From the NCBI GenBank assembly GCA_025201845.1, contig MU603981.1:4938-68937 (forward strand): 64,000 nucleotides of DNA. Reading direction: 5' to 3'. The position numbers and the translations under genes were made by a program. Every line of letters starts with the position of its first letter. Position 1 is the stretch's first letter. This DNA is from Martensiomyces pterosporus (taxonomy: Eukaryota > Kickxellomycota > Kickxellomycetes > Kickxellales > Kickxellaceae). Under the pieces are notes generated by a model. That model had not been told where the DNA came from, did not search any database, and worked only from the letters and a program-made list of their open reading frames with translations. This document shows, one piece after another, positions 21,416 through 31,544 of this stretch.

Positions 21416-23771
21416 ATGGTTGCTCCGCCACCCCGGAACCGCTATGTCCTGCCCCCTCGTTCGATGACGGCCACGGCAACGACGACGACAATGGCCACGG
21501 CAGACCCCGCATACTGCTCCAAATCGGTTCACGCTAGCGTCGTCAACGCTTACGAATTTGTCAAGCCTGTGCCCAAGCGGCACCAGCAGCGCACAAGCTG
21601 GAACCACTGGTAAGCCCCACATACACCTTGCCAACCTGCTCTGCGTGCTTGATCCCGATGGCAGGCGCAGCATCAGGGGCCAGTGGCGCCGGAGAAGCGC
21701 AGTAATCGTGTATATTTGCTGCTGTTTTTGCCTCGCTTGCAATATGCAAGCGCATAGACGCAGTCCACTAATTCACTGCCGCGCGCTTTTTCTTCAATGG
21801 CATTAGGCAGCTGCGAGACGTTGTGCTTTGCCCTTCGCTAAAGCCGGAACTCTACTCAATCTACCGCTGCAACGTCGACAAGTACGACACACGCAAGCAT
21901 CAGGTACTGTGCATTTTTATTACCTCTGCTCACCTGCTCCGCTGTGGCGGCGACTCCCTATTATTTGCAGCTCCTGCTGCCATTTCACAGTCTCTTCGTC
22001 TGTTGCATCTGGTGATCTCTCCCGCTTCCTGCCATTGTGCCAACTCCACCTGCAGAAACGAGGGCAGCAGCAGCTGATGGAGGGAGGCATCCGCTGTGTT
22101 CTGGCAGACAATAGCGGAGGGCGCTGGAAGGAGGATTGGTGCAGGAGGGCGAGGGATGTCTCCAGCAGCAACAGCACAGCACGCATACATCACATTGCCC
22201 TTCCAACTGCGCCTTGCATTGCGCTGCAGGGCAGTGGCCTGCTTTTTGCTGCTGCCCCGAAGCATCTGCTGTGCAACACGCAGATCAAAAAAATAAGGCC
22301 ACATTCGCTGCTTTTGTTTTGTTTGCTGGCCACTCAGTTGCCTGTGATGCACAAAAGGGGTGTGCTGCACTGCTGATGCCTCTTCTTCATGTTCCCCTCC
22401 CCCGTGCCTGCTGTTGCTGCGCTAGGGGTCTCTCGCCGCTCTCATGCCAGCCATGCTGACCAGAAGTGCTCAAAATACGCTTATACTTCTTGCCCCGCCT
22501 CTTCCCGCTGTGTAGTCTACTCGTATCCTGGGCGACTTGGAGTTTGATCCCGTGTCAATCGCGGTTGGTGGCGACTTTATTGTCGTCGGAGGACAGCGCG
22601 CAGAGCTCGCAGTGGCTAGGCTTAGCAGCCCATCCACGACAACAACGACCATGCGGTCAGGCGGATCCATCAACAACTTTGTCACTTTGGATCGCCAGCC
22701 AGCGGCCATGCCGCGCCGGCGCTTTCGCGACTCAGCCTTTGTTGAGGACGGCGTGACCAACCTCAACATCATGGGCACTCAGGGGACCCCCCGCCTCTTG
22801 GCGTGCAACAATGACCACACCGTGCGGCTGCTCTCGCTGCCTGACCTGGATCTGCTCACGGAACTGAAATTCCCCACTGCGATCAATTACGGTAAGAAGA
22901 GCCCCCAGCACAGTTCCGCTTCATTTGCGTCTAGTCATGCGGTTTATTGCCACTATATGCACGGCGCACATACCTCACTCTGCACATTTTTTTTGTCTAT
23001 CTTGATCCCTTAGCTGCGGTAAGCCCTGATGGAACAAAGATGTGTGTGGTTGGCGACTCCAACAGCGTGTTCTTGTTCAGCAAGCGCGGAGACACATTCG
23101 AAAAGATCGCCACGCTCACTGCGTCGAACGACGCGTCGTTTTCGTGCGACTGGAACCAGAGCTCCGAGATCTTTGCAGTCGGCAGCCAGGATGGATATGT
23201 GAACGTTTGGGATATCCGCTCGCAGCAAAAGCTTGCTTCCCTGGAAACGTTCCAGCACGGGAGGTCACGCGGTGCTTGTCGCAATGTCAAGTTTTCGCCA
23301 AGCGGGTCTGTTGATCTGCTGGCTTTCTCGGAGGTAAGCATCCCAACTCTCCACTTGCCTACCCATGCCAGTTGCTGCTCTGCTATTGTTGTGCCCTCAG
23401 ACACACAATGCGTGCGTGTGTATATCTCATTTTCACTGGCGTCGCTTGGCTGAAATCATCGACGCTGAACAGCGGCTCCGTGGCCCTCTTCAAAACTGTG
23501 CCTGTCGTTGTAGCATACAAGCTTTGTCAACATCGTCGATACTCGCGGCTTTGAGAAGCGCCAGATCCTCCGTGTGGCCTCCGAGCCAAGCGAGCCTGTG
23601 GACTCGCTGGCCGTACCAGACAGCCCCACGATGCAGCAGGACTTGCAGATCACCGGGCTGAGGTTCACGCCGGACAGCTCGTCCCTGTTTGTCGGCCTGG
23701 AGGAGTCCATTCTCGAGTACGCCGTCGATCGCATCGGTCGCTACAGCTTTGCAAGCAGCGCCATCATCTAA
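21416..23771 (+). CDS. WD40-repeat protein resembling the fungal DUF2415 family (5 exons)
   Basis: Model: exons 21416-21609, 21807-21903, 22516-22891, 23014-23333 and 23514-23771; 414 aa, all GT-AG introns, each junction keeping frame. The protein has LYSIYRCNVDKYDTRKH near the N-terminus, then beta-propeller segments: LLACNNDHTVRLLSLPDL, MCVVGDSNSVFLFS, IFAVGSQDGYVNVWDIR and, after intron 4, HTSFVNIVDTRGFEKRQI. The C-terminus (ITGLRFTPDSSSLFVGLEESILEYAVD) resembles DUF2415, found at the end of fungal WD proteins. Function unknown. Intron 2 is 612 bases, long for this genome. An alternative acceptor near 23400 for exon 5 gives a frame that loses homology. Confidence 0.8.
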
Positions 23772-23979
23772 ATTATAAGCAAACAACAGCAAGGCATACT
23801 AATACCGAACACTGCTTCGCCTTTCCTTTTGTAATTTTTAGTATCTTTTTCTTCATCTGTCTTTACATATGATGCTGCTCCTTTTCAAGAGTACTCTGCA
23901 CCGTAAATACACACCAACGCATTCTCTTTCATTCCAAAACTGTTTTCCTGCGCGCCAGATGTATTGGAATTAGAGCGAT

Positions 23980-26376
23980 CTATGAGCTGGAGGCGGATGC
24001 CCCCGACGCTAAGCGGCCGTAGAGCTTGGGGGACGCCTGTGCTATCCATGCCGGATCAGCAGCCGACACTGCGCGCGCATGCAGTTTGTTGGTAAACACA
24101 AGCTGGTCATAAAATACGGCCGGGATCTTCTTGCCGAACAACGACGAGCCAGGGTGGATATGCACAGCCTGCGATCCATTCAGCGACCTGTACGATCCAT
24201 CAGGCTGCAAGAGAGCGCAGTTGTGGAAGAACCCCGAGAGGAAGCACTTGAGCACGCGATCCAGATCAGTGCCGCAGCTCAGCTCAGTATCCATGCCCAG
24301 GCGAACGCACAGGCGGTTCAGCTGCTGGCGGACGTCGAAGACATGCCGCATGTTGCGCCGGTTCACAAAGTGCTCGACGCACCAGTCCTTGTCGCCGCTG
24401 ACCTTGGTGTACGCCCTTAGCAGGTTGAGATACGTCAAATGGTCGCCCTCCGTCGACCGGAACGTCAGCTGCGCGGCGTTGCTTTCGTCGCGCTTATCCG
24501 CAGGAATAAAAAACAGGCTGTCGACGGACAGCAGCGAGACCACGTCAATGACTTCGCGCGTGCACCCGGCTTTCTGCGATGCGTAGATCACCTTCGAGTA
24601 GGAGGGCTCGAGCGGGAACTCCGACATCCACCGGCCCAGCTTGGTCAAGTTGCCCTTGTCGTCCAGGGCATCCAGGGCGTAGAGCTCGAGGAGCGCGTGC
24701 TTGAGTGCCTTTTTCGACGGCCGGTCCATGAAGTCAAACTTCATCACATCGTTGACACCCGCCGCCTTGAGCTGCAGGACGACCATGGAGAGCTGGCACC
24801 GTTTGATCTCGGGCACGCTGTCCTCAGGCAGCTGCGCGTAATCCGCCTCCGTGTACAAGCGGTAGCAGTATCCTTCAGCCTCACGGCCCGCACGGCCCGT
24901 GCGCTGTCTGGCAGACGACTTGCTGACAGGCTCCACCAAAAGGGACTCGCCAATACGCGGGTCAAAGCCACGCACCTTGTGGACGCCAGAGTCAACGACG
25001 TGGCGAATGCCAGGGATAGTCAGACTGGTCTCAGCGATATTCGTGGCCAGAATGACCTTGCGCGTGAACTCTGGTGCGGGCTCAAACACCTTCGACTGCT
25101 GCGCCTGTGGCAGTGCAGCAAAGATCGGGCACGGAAGCAGGTGCGGCACTCCGGGCGGGAAGTTGGCAGCCGACTCGCGCAGCAGCCGCTCAACATTCTC
25201 AATATCCTCCTGGCCGGACAGGAAGACAAGAATGTCGCCGCTGTTGCTTGGGGTTTCGGTGTGGATCTGGAGCGCTGTCAAATGTGCCGCGTCAAGGTAG
25301 TCTGCCTGCGGTGTCGTGGTGTAATACGTCGTCACCGGGAACTGTCGTCCAGCAACGTAGAGGATCGGCGCGCTGTCAAAGTACTCTGAAAAACGCTCAG
25401 CATCAAGAGTGGCACTCATTACAATCACCTTTAGCTCGCCAATGCCCGTAACATCGCCGTGGACGTCGTCCATGACGGCAAGCTGCTCCTCGGCCTCCTG
25501 CTGCGCCGTATCAGCTTCAGCCCCTTTTGCGCTCTCCTCTTCCTCCTCTCCTTCGGAGTCATCGAATGTAGTGTGTTTCCCAGACGAGCGATAATCAGCC
25601 TTGATGCCCTCATCGTGCTCCTCCTTATACTCTCTCTGTCCTTCTTCCCTTTGCCTCTGCTCCAAAGCCTCCTTGTTCAAGCTTGCCACCCGCGTTCTCT
25701 CACGCTGAATGTCCTTCAGCATGCCAAGCAGAATGTCTGTGCGCAACGTGCGCTCATGCGCCTCATCTAGGATAACGACCGAATACCGCCGCAGCAGCGG
25801 GTCCGAGAGGATCTCACGGAGCAGCAAACCGTCGGTGCAAAACTTGAGCTGCGTCTTATCTGACGAGCAGTCCTCGAATCGAATCGTATAGCCCACACGC
25901 CCGCCCAACGGTGTGCCCACCTCCTCGGCCACACGCTTGGAAATCGACGTGGCGGCCACACGTCGGGGCTGCGTGACTGCAATCGCCGTCTGTCCGTATC
26001 TGCTGAACCCCGACTCCAGCAGGTACTGCGGGATCTGTGTGGTCTTTCCGCTACCAGTCTCTCCGACAATGACTACAGTGGGGTTTTTGCGTACCTCGCG
26101 GACGATCGCGTCTCGGGCAGTGAAGATAGGAAGGCTCTCGCGCTGGGGCTTCAAGCGCTGGGCTGCTGCTTTGTAATCCTGCTTGCTGCGCTTTGTCTTC
26201 CTGGCTGCATGAGTGTGCTTCTCCCCGTTACTAGCATGGTGGTGGTGGTGGTGGTGGTGGTGAGTTGCTGTCGCCGTCGACGACGTGTCAGGAACGCCGC
26301 TAACGCCGTTGGCTGTTTCCGGCGAATCGCCATCATCGGCAAAGACGACTTTCTTTGGTGCCCTGTGGTCGTGCAT
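23980..26376 (-). CDS. DHR2: DEAH-box RNA helicase, Dhr2/DHX33 type
   Basis: 798 aa from MHDHRAPKKVVF. Motif I GETGSGKT, Ia TQPRRVAA, II DEAH, III SAT and VI QRTGRAGR are all present, followed by winged-helix/ratchet and OB-fold regions (KFDFMDRPSKKALKHAL; FFHNCALLQPDGSYRSL). Yeast Dhr2 and human DHX33 act in nucleolar pre-rRNA processing, and this is the nearest group by length and layout. Oddities: an N-terminal run of nine His, and an acidic, Glu/Gln-rich insertion of roughly 85 residues between motifs II and III. The open frame extends upstream to 26532 without an ATG that fits. Divergent from mS34, 321 bases between starts. Confidence 0.88.
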   Translation of the reverse strand: MHDHRAPKKVVFADDGDSPETANGVSGVPDTSSTATATHHHHHHHHHASNGEKHTHAARKTKRSKQDYKAAAQRLKPQRESLPIFTARDAIVREVRKNPTVVIVGETGSGKTTQIPQYLLESGFSRYGQTAIAVTQPRRVAATSISKRVAEEVGTPLGGRVGYTIRFEDCSSDKTQLKFCTDGLLLREILSDPLLRRYSVVILDEAHERTLRTDILLGMLKDIQRERTRVASLNKEALEQRQREEGQREYKEEHDEGIKADYRSSGKHTTFDDSEGEEEEESAKGAEADTAQQEAEEQLAVMDDVHGDVTGIGELKVIVMSATLDAERFSEYFDSAPILYVAGRQFPVTTYYTTTPQADYLDAAHLTALQIHTETPSNSGDILVFLSGQEDIENVERLLRESAANFPPGVPHLLPCPIFAALPQAQQSKVFEPAPEFTRKVILATNIAETSLTIPGIRHVVDSGVHKVRGFDPRIGESLLVEPVSKSSARQRTGRAGREAEGYCYRLYTEADYAQLPEDSVPEIKRCQLSMVVLQLKAAGVNDVMKFDFMDRPSKKALKHALLELYALDALDDKGNLTKLGRWMSEFPLEPSYSKVIYASQKAGCTREVIDVVSLLSVDSLFFIPADKRDESNAAQLTFRSTEGDHLTYLNLLRAYTKVSGDKDWCVEHFVNRRNMRHVFDVRQQLNRLCVRLGMDTELSCGTDLDRVLKCFLSGFFHNCALLQPDGSYRSLNGSQAVHIHPGSSLFGKKIPAVFYDQLVFTNKLHARAVSAADPAWIAQASPKLYGRLASGASASSS

Positions 26377-26697
26377 TTCAAACAAATTGAGGAAGAAATT
26401 CTCGGCGCTCTGAAAATGCAGCGGAGACAAGGTACAGCAGGCAGGAGTAAAGCAAGGAGAAAAAAGGTCATGGAAATTATTTTCGAGCCTGATCGGGCTT
26501 TTTTTACAACTCGGCTCGCGGCTCTCCTTCACTCAAGCTGCCTAGGACACGATAATGGAGCGTTTGTAGGCTTGCTTGCGGAGCCCGATCGCCTGAAAAC
26601 CTTACTGCAGCGCTGCTGTCTCTATCTCGCCTTGCTCCTCTTAATCGAGTGTCATTTCCACCTCTCTGCTCCCTACACAGCTAATCCCCACAGAAAA

Positions 26698-27123
26698 ATG
26701 TCAAAGATCGCAAAGGAGATTCTGCTCAAGGGCGGACCCCACCCAACAGTTCAATTCGCCTCGAAGCCAAAGACCCTCTACGAGCTCCTCAATGTGCAGC
26801 GCAAGAATGCATACAAATTCAAGGTAATGCCCGAGCACTGGTACCAAAAGGGCTTCAACGAGTGCTGGTACGAGGTCCACCGTGTCAAGTACAAGCCATA
26901 CAAGGGGCAGCCCACGCACGGAAAGGCCTGGGGCATCGAGTACTGGAACGGAAAGGCTATGGACGAGAAGCCAAAGGAGATCAGAGGCGGACTCAAGTTT
27001 AGCTGGAGACCGTATGAGAGCCCGAACAAGAGCGGGATCTACTACAGCAGGGGCGAGGCGCTGACCGTCGAGCGCAGGAGGACGCGGCTAGTGAATGACT
27101 GGGTGGCGGCTGAGAAGGAGTAA
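26698..27123 (+). CDS. Mitochondrial small ribosomal subunit protein mS34
   Basis: 141 aa starting MSKIAKEILLKGG. The core CWYEVHRVKYKP...HGKAWGIEYWNGK matches the diagnostic block of MRPS34 (C-W-x4-R-V then HGKAWG). A basic, Trp-rich protein of this size fits a mitoribosomal small-subunit component. No long presequence is visible; a short basic N-terminus may serve. Single exon, divergent from the DHR2-like gene. Confidence 0.85.
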   Translation: MSKIAKEILLKGGPHPTVQFASKPKTLYELLNVQRKNAYKFKVMPEHWYQKGFNECWYEVHRVKYKPYKGQPTHGKAWGIEYWNGKAMDEKPKEIRGGLKFSWRPYESPNKSGIYYSRGEALTVERRRTRLVNDWVAAEKE

Positions 27124-27426
27124 AGGGGGAGTCGGCATCTTGCTTGAACTCGCTGGCAAGGGAAGGTGTTGTTGGCGGCATACAGAGAGTGCTGGAAGAC
27201 AGCTCCCCTCTTGTCCCCGTGCGAGGGCTAATGTATCTTCCTCGTATGCAAAAATATGGAGGCCGCTTGTTTTTCTCTTTCTTTCCTTTTCTTTTCCACG
27301 CCCATGTCATTTAAAAAGCAACAGTGATTTATAAACATCATCGACAGATGAGCACGAGGCAAGGTTGTGTAGATGGTAAGAGGGGGTGTGTATATAGGAG
27401 GGTAAAGCGATGTAAGTACACGTATG

Positions 27427-27908
27427 TTAATATATCCCGCCAACGCGGTACGCGGGTGGCGGCGGATTGTTATCGTCGTCTGACAACAGGCCAAGCGCCG
27501 ACGTGCGAGTCCTGTGCGGAGGATTAGAGCCCATAGTGGTAGATGCTGCGGACGGACCGCGGTTGAGCCGCGTGCCTCTGGATGCCCTGGTAGCTGGTCT
27601 TGAGTCCGTGCGCGGGGTGTGACTTGAGAAATCAGTCATTTGGTACGACTCGGTGTGGCCATCGCCGAGCGGATCCTCGCTGGCGCCTCCGATATGGCGA
27701 TCCAAGTACGCTCTGTCGCTACTGCGCGAGCCGTTTGTCCGACTAATGCCCATTGCACCACCTGCGCCAACGTTTGCAAACGCGCCGGCAGGGCCGTTGT
27801 AGGGTGAAGGGTCGACCCACCCCGAAGGGGCGTGTGGGCCGGAGCCGGCGTTGCCATATGACGAGCCCATCACGGGGTTGGGCGTTTGTGGGTGGTAGAG
27901 CTGCTGCT

Positions 27909-27939
<31 letters not shown>

Positions 27940-30423
27940 GTATCCCTGCGGGTGGCCTGGCTGGCTAGCGTAGTCGCCAGCGTACATGGCTGGGGCGGGC
28001 CCGGCAGTATACGGCTGGGGCGCCAAAAACGGCTTCGGCTTTGCCCGGCGCAAGCCACAGCAGCTGAGGCAGCGGCAGAAGATGCCGATGATGATGGCAA
28101 GGATGATCAGTCCCACGGCAACGGCGATTGGGATAGAGATGGCCAGGTTGCGCTGGAATATCAGGAGGAACTGGTAGAACCAGTTGTCGCCCTTGCATGT
28201 GCCGCCGCGGCAGCGTGCGTGGAAGCCGCAGTCAGTGCCGTCAATGAAGCTTCCAGACATAAACGTGCACATCGTCGGGTTGCCTGGCTTTGAGCACTGC
28301 AGATCGCACAGGTCGCCGCCCATGCTGATCGGGCAGTGCTGGGTAAGTCCATCGGGGCCACCACGGGCCACGCATTGGGCATCACGCGAAGTGCACTGCC
28401 CCGAGGCGCACTTTAGACCGGCAGTGCTGTTGCCACACGACGTGCCGTCGCTAACGTGCTTGTCGGACGGGCAGTCCGACGACTGGCCGTCGCAGGTCTC
28501 CTCAATGTCGCACTCCGAGTACTTTGGGCGGCATACCGAGCCGTTGGACTTGAGCTTGCATTGGCTGCAGCAGAGGTCGTTGACATCCGCACATTGCGCT
28601 CCCGGCTTTAGCTTGCATGTGGAGGAGTCGCAGCAGGGGTCATTCTTGCACTGCTCGCTGGTGCCGCAATCGCATTCTTCGCCAGTCTCCTTAATCCCGT
28701 TGCCGCACATTGCCGTGCTCAGCGTGTTGCGCTTTCCGGGGTCCTGCAGGCACTTGCTTACCGCGCCGCTGATGGTTGCGCACATGTTTTTGATTGAGCA
28801 GGGGCTAAAGTCGTCAGAGCTCACCGGGCTGGTTGGGTTCATGATGTACTTGCCCTTGCAGTCGCAGTTGTCGGTACAGGGGCAGCACTGGTCGCAGCCG
28901 TTGGCACAGGCCGGGCAGTCCTGGCTGGTACAGTCGTGCGAGGCGCCAAAGTTGTGGCCAATTTCGTGAGCGACAACCTTCCACTCGTCGCGCGAGACAG
29001 CCGACACGCCGGTTCCAGACGATATTCCGCCCTGATACGTGTTGGGCGACGAGGTGGTCATGCACAGCGTCTTGAGCCAGGCGAGCCCGACCTCGGTGCC
29101 CGTGGGGCAGTTGGTCATCAGGTGCCAGAGACCGCACCCGTCGTCCCCCTTCTTTCCGCGCCACGTACTAAAATCGCTCAAGCGGTTTTGGATGTTGTAT
29201 GACTCGCTGCAGCCGCGGTTCCACGCCTTGCTGCTGTCCACGTTAGCCGGGCAAGACATGTCCTCGACCTGGAGCTCAATCAGCCCTAGAGCCACGTTGA
29301 GCTGGCGCTCATACACTGCGCTCGCTTGGTTCCAGTCGCTCAAGATCTGCTGCCGCGCCTTGTCCTGCGACTGGTACTGCGTGACGTACGAGCAGTCAGC
29401 GGCGGCTCCCATGTAGACGATCTTACGTGCCTGGATGCACCCTGCCTTGATTGCCGCCTGGCTCTGGTCGAAGTTCGTGGTGGCGTTTGTGCGCTTTGTG
29501 AGCAGGCCGAACCCCCGGTCGCGGAGACTCCTAAAGGAGTCGGCGGGCGTGCGGTGCGGATAGAATGCATCCCCTGGACCCAGTGCAAGCAGCTTCTCGG
29601 GTGCATTGTTCGCAAGCCGGTGCGCGCCACACGTGGTTCTGCTGTCCACACTGGATTCTGCCGATCTTCTGTGGAATCTGTGTGTGCTGTGCTCGCCACC
29701 GTCGTTGATGAGGTCCGACTGGCGGTAAATGATCGACGTTGCGTAGCGCGTGCCAGGCGCGCGGGAATACGGGTTGCTGAGCATCGGATCGCTGTGGCGC
29801 TTTATCCGCATGTACGAGCTGGCTGGCTTGATGTAGAACGTCTCTCCGTTTACGCCAAACATGCCATCCAAGACCGCACGGTCTCCAGAGCTTGGGTCCT
29901 GGTACACGGCAAGCCGCACCCACGAGTGGTGCTCGTCAAAGGTATACTGGCCCCGCTTGAACATCTCCCACTTCTTCAGGCTCTGCGACCGATCCTGCGG
30001 TGTAATTGCGCCAATGCGCAGCACATATCCGCGATACACGCCTATGTCGTCAGTTGTCAGTGGCTCTTGAACTGCCGTGCCATCAGGCAGCGTCCTTGTC
30101 ATCCGTGCCTCCGGATGCAGCAGGTCGGCGTTTGGCTCGACCACTAGGGCGTATGTAGTGTTGTGTGTGCGCAGCTCAATGTGGAATGTGTCGTCTTGGA
30201 TCATCTCGTGCAGCTCGAGCTTCTGGTGGAATGACCGCTTGTTGGGCCAGATCGAATCCCTTTTCGAGTGGGCATTGAGGGCAAACCGGTGAATCACTGG
30301 GTCTGCCAGAAACTCGTACTGCGATACTCGCGGTATGCTGCTGCTCGATGATCGGCCTACAAGAAGCAAGCGCAGACGCCTTGCAAGCCATATTCCACCT
30401 TTAGCTGTGTATGCAGTCACCAT
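27427..30423 (-). CDS. ADAM-family membrane metalloprotease (reprolysin-disintegrin)
   Basis: 998 aa from the Met at 30423; the frame also has a Met at 30537 (1036 aa), and neither gives a strong signal peptide, so an upstream exon is possible. Domains: propeptide (residues ~1-310), catalytic domain with HEIGHNFGASHD near residue 483, a disintegrin domain (CGNGIKETGEECDCG to about residue 660), a Cys-rich region, one membrane helix (AISIPIAVAVGLIILAIIIG, ~757-780) and a Pro-rich cytosolic tail with a nine-Pro run. The zinc-binding HExxHxxGxxHD is intact, so it is probably active. ADAMs act as sheddases; S. pombe has one (mde10) involved in spore formation. Role here unknown. Confidence 0.9.
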
Positions 30424-30537
30424 TCCCAAGGAGGATGCCGCAGGCAGTGCATGCAAAAAGCCGGGGCTAAAAATAGGAAAATACTGTGATTTCCCAGCAT
30501 CGCCAGCACCAAATACCGTGAATACCGCTCTGCACAT

Positions 30538-31544
30538 CCTTGGAAACACCCTTCACATACACACATGCGTAGCAGAAGCAGCAGCTGTCAAGGGACGGCA
30601 ATTGCGTGGAATGCATTCACAGGGCAGGCAGAGGATGCAACTGGACACAGACGCATTTCATGCAAGGCAGCTCTACTGTTCAAAACATACCCTGTGCTGG
30701 CGTGCCAAACTGCAGCGCTGCAAGCGCCGCCCATGCAGCGACCTGGAATGCCGTGGTTTTCATTCCGAATGAAAAAGAGTCGTGGGTGTTTGAGGAGAGC
30801 GTGCTGTGCCCAGCTTCTGCTTCTTTGGCTCTTCAGGCGTTTCTCGGCTGCGTTGGGCTGGGACCTAGCGAGCTCCTCTCACGTGCACTCGACGTCTGTA
30901 TATCCTTTCGTTGGTGGATGGCCAGCTGCCACTGCGTGTACCGCTTTCAGCACAAAGTCAACAAAAGACGCTTGAGAAGCTTGAAGGGAACTCGATAGCT
31001 CAGCAAAACACGGGGTGAAGGAGGAAGAGGGAAAGAGCAAGACGCTAGCGAACAAGCACGAAAAAACAAAAACCGCCCTGGCGCTGGTGTGAGAAAGAGG
31101 AGCAAGCTGGGGGCGCAGACCGCGTTGCCTAAGTGCACTGGTGTAGAGAGGAGCGGGTGAGCTGGTGGCAGGGATAGTAAAACAGCATGCGTGGCACTGT
31201 TTTACACCAGCATTTTTCTATCAGCAGCCTATTGCTGCTTTCTCGCTTTGGCTGTGGGCTATGTTCATGCGTGGAGAGGGCTCAGGGAGACTGCGGCGTA
31301 TGCGTACATGTGTGCAGCTCTCCACCGCCAAGGGCCAATAGAGCAGGCAGGGGCTGTGTGGGTGCGAAACATGCGGCATGATTTGTCATGGACGTTTCCA
31401 CATGCCAAGACTGGTTTTGTGTGGCGTGACAGTGCCCAAAAATAAACGCGAGGAAAGTAGGGAACCGGCACTTGCGCCAATGGAAGCCGCTGTCCGCTTG
31501 TCGCACAGCCAGCCGCTTGGCTGCCTAGTAATGCCAGCGAAAGG
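30538..31544. other. 1 kb region upstream of the ADAM gene
   Basis: Between two minus-strand genes (IML1 3' end and ADAM 5' end). Frames of up to 136 codons show no domains. It would be the place to look for a missing signal-peptide exon of the ADAM gene. Confidence 0.4.

Noticed and set aside
23400..23661. Alternative exon 5 of the WD40 gene starting at the acceptor near 23400
   Set aside because: The resulting frame (HNACVCISHFHW...) loses WD homology; the acceptor ending at 23513 gives HTSFVNIVDTRGFEKRQI and the DUF2415-like end.
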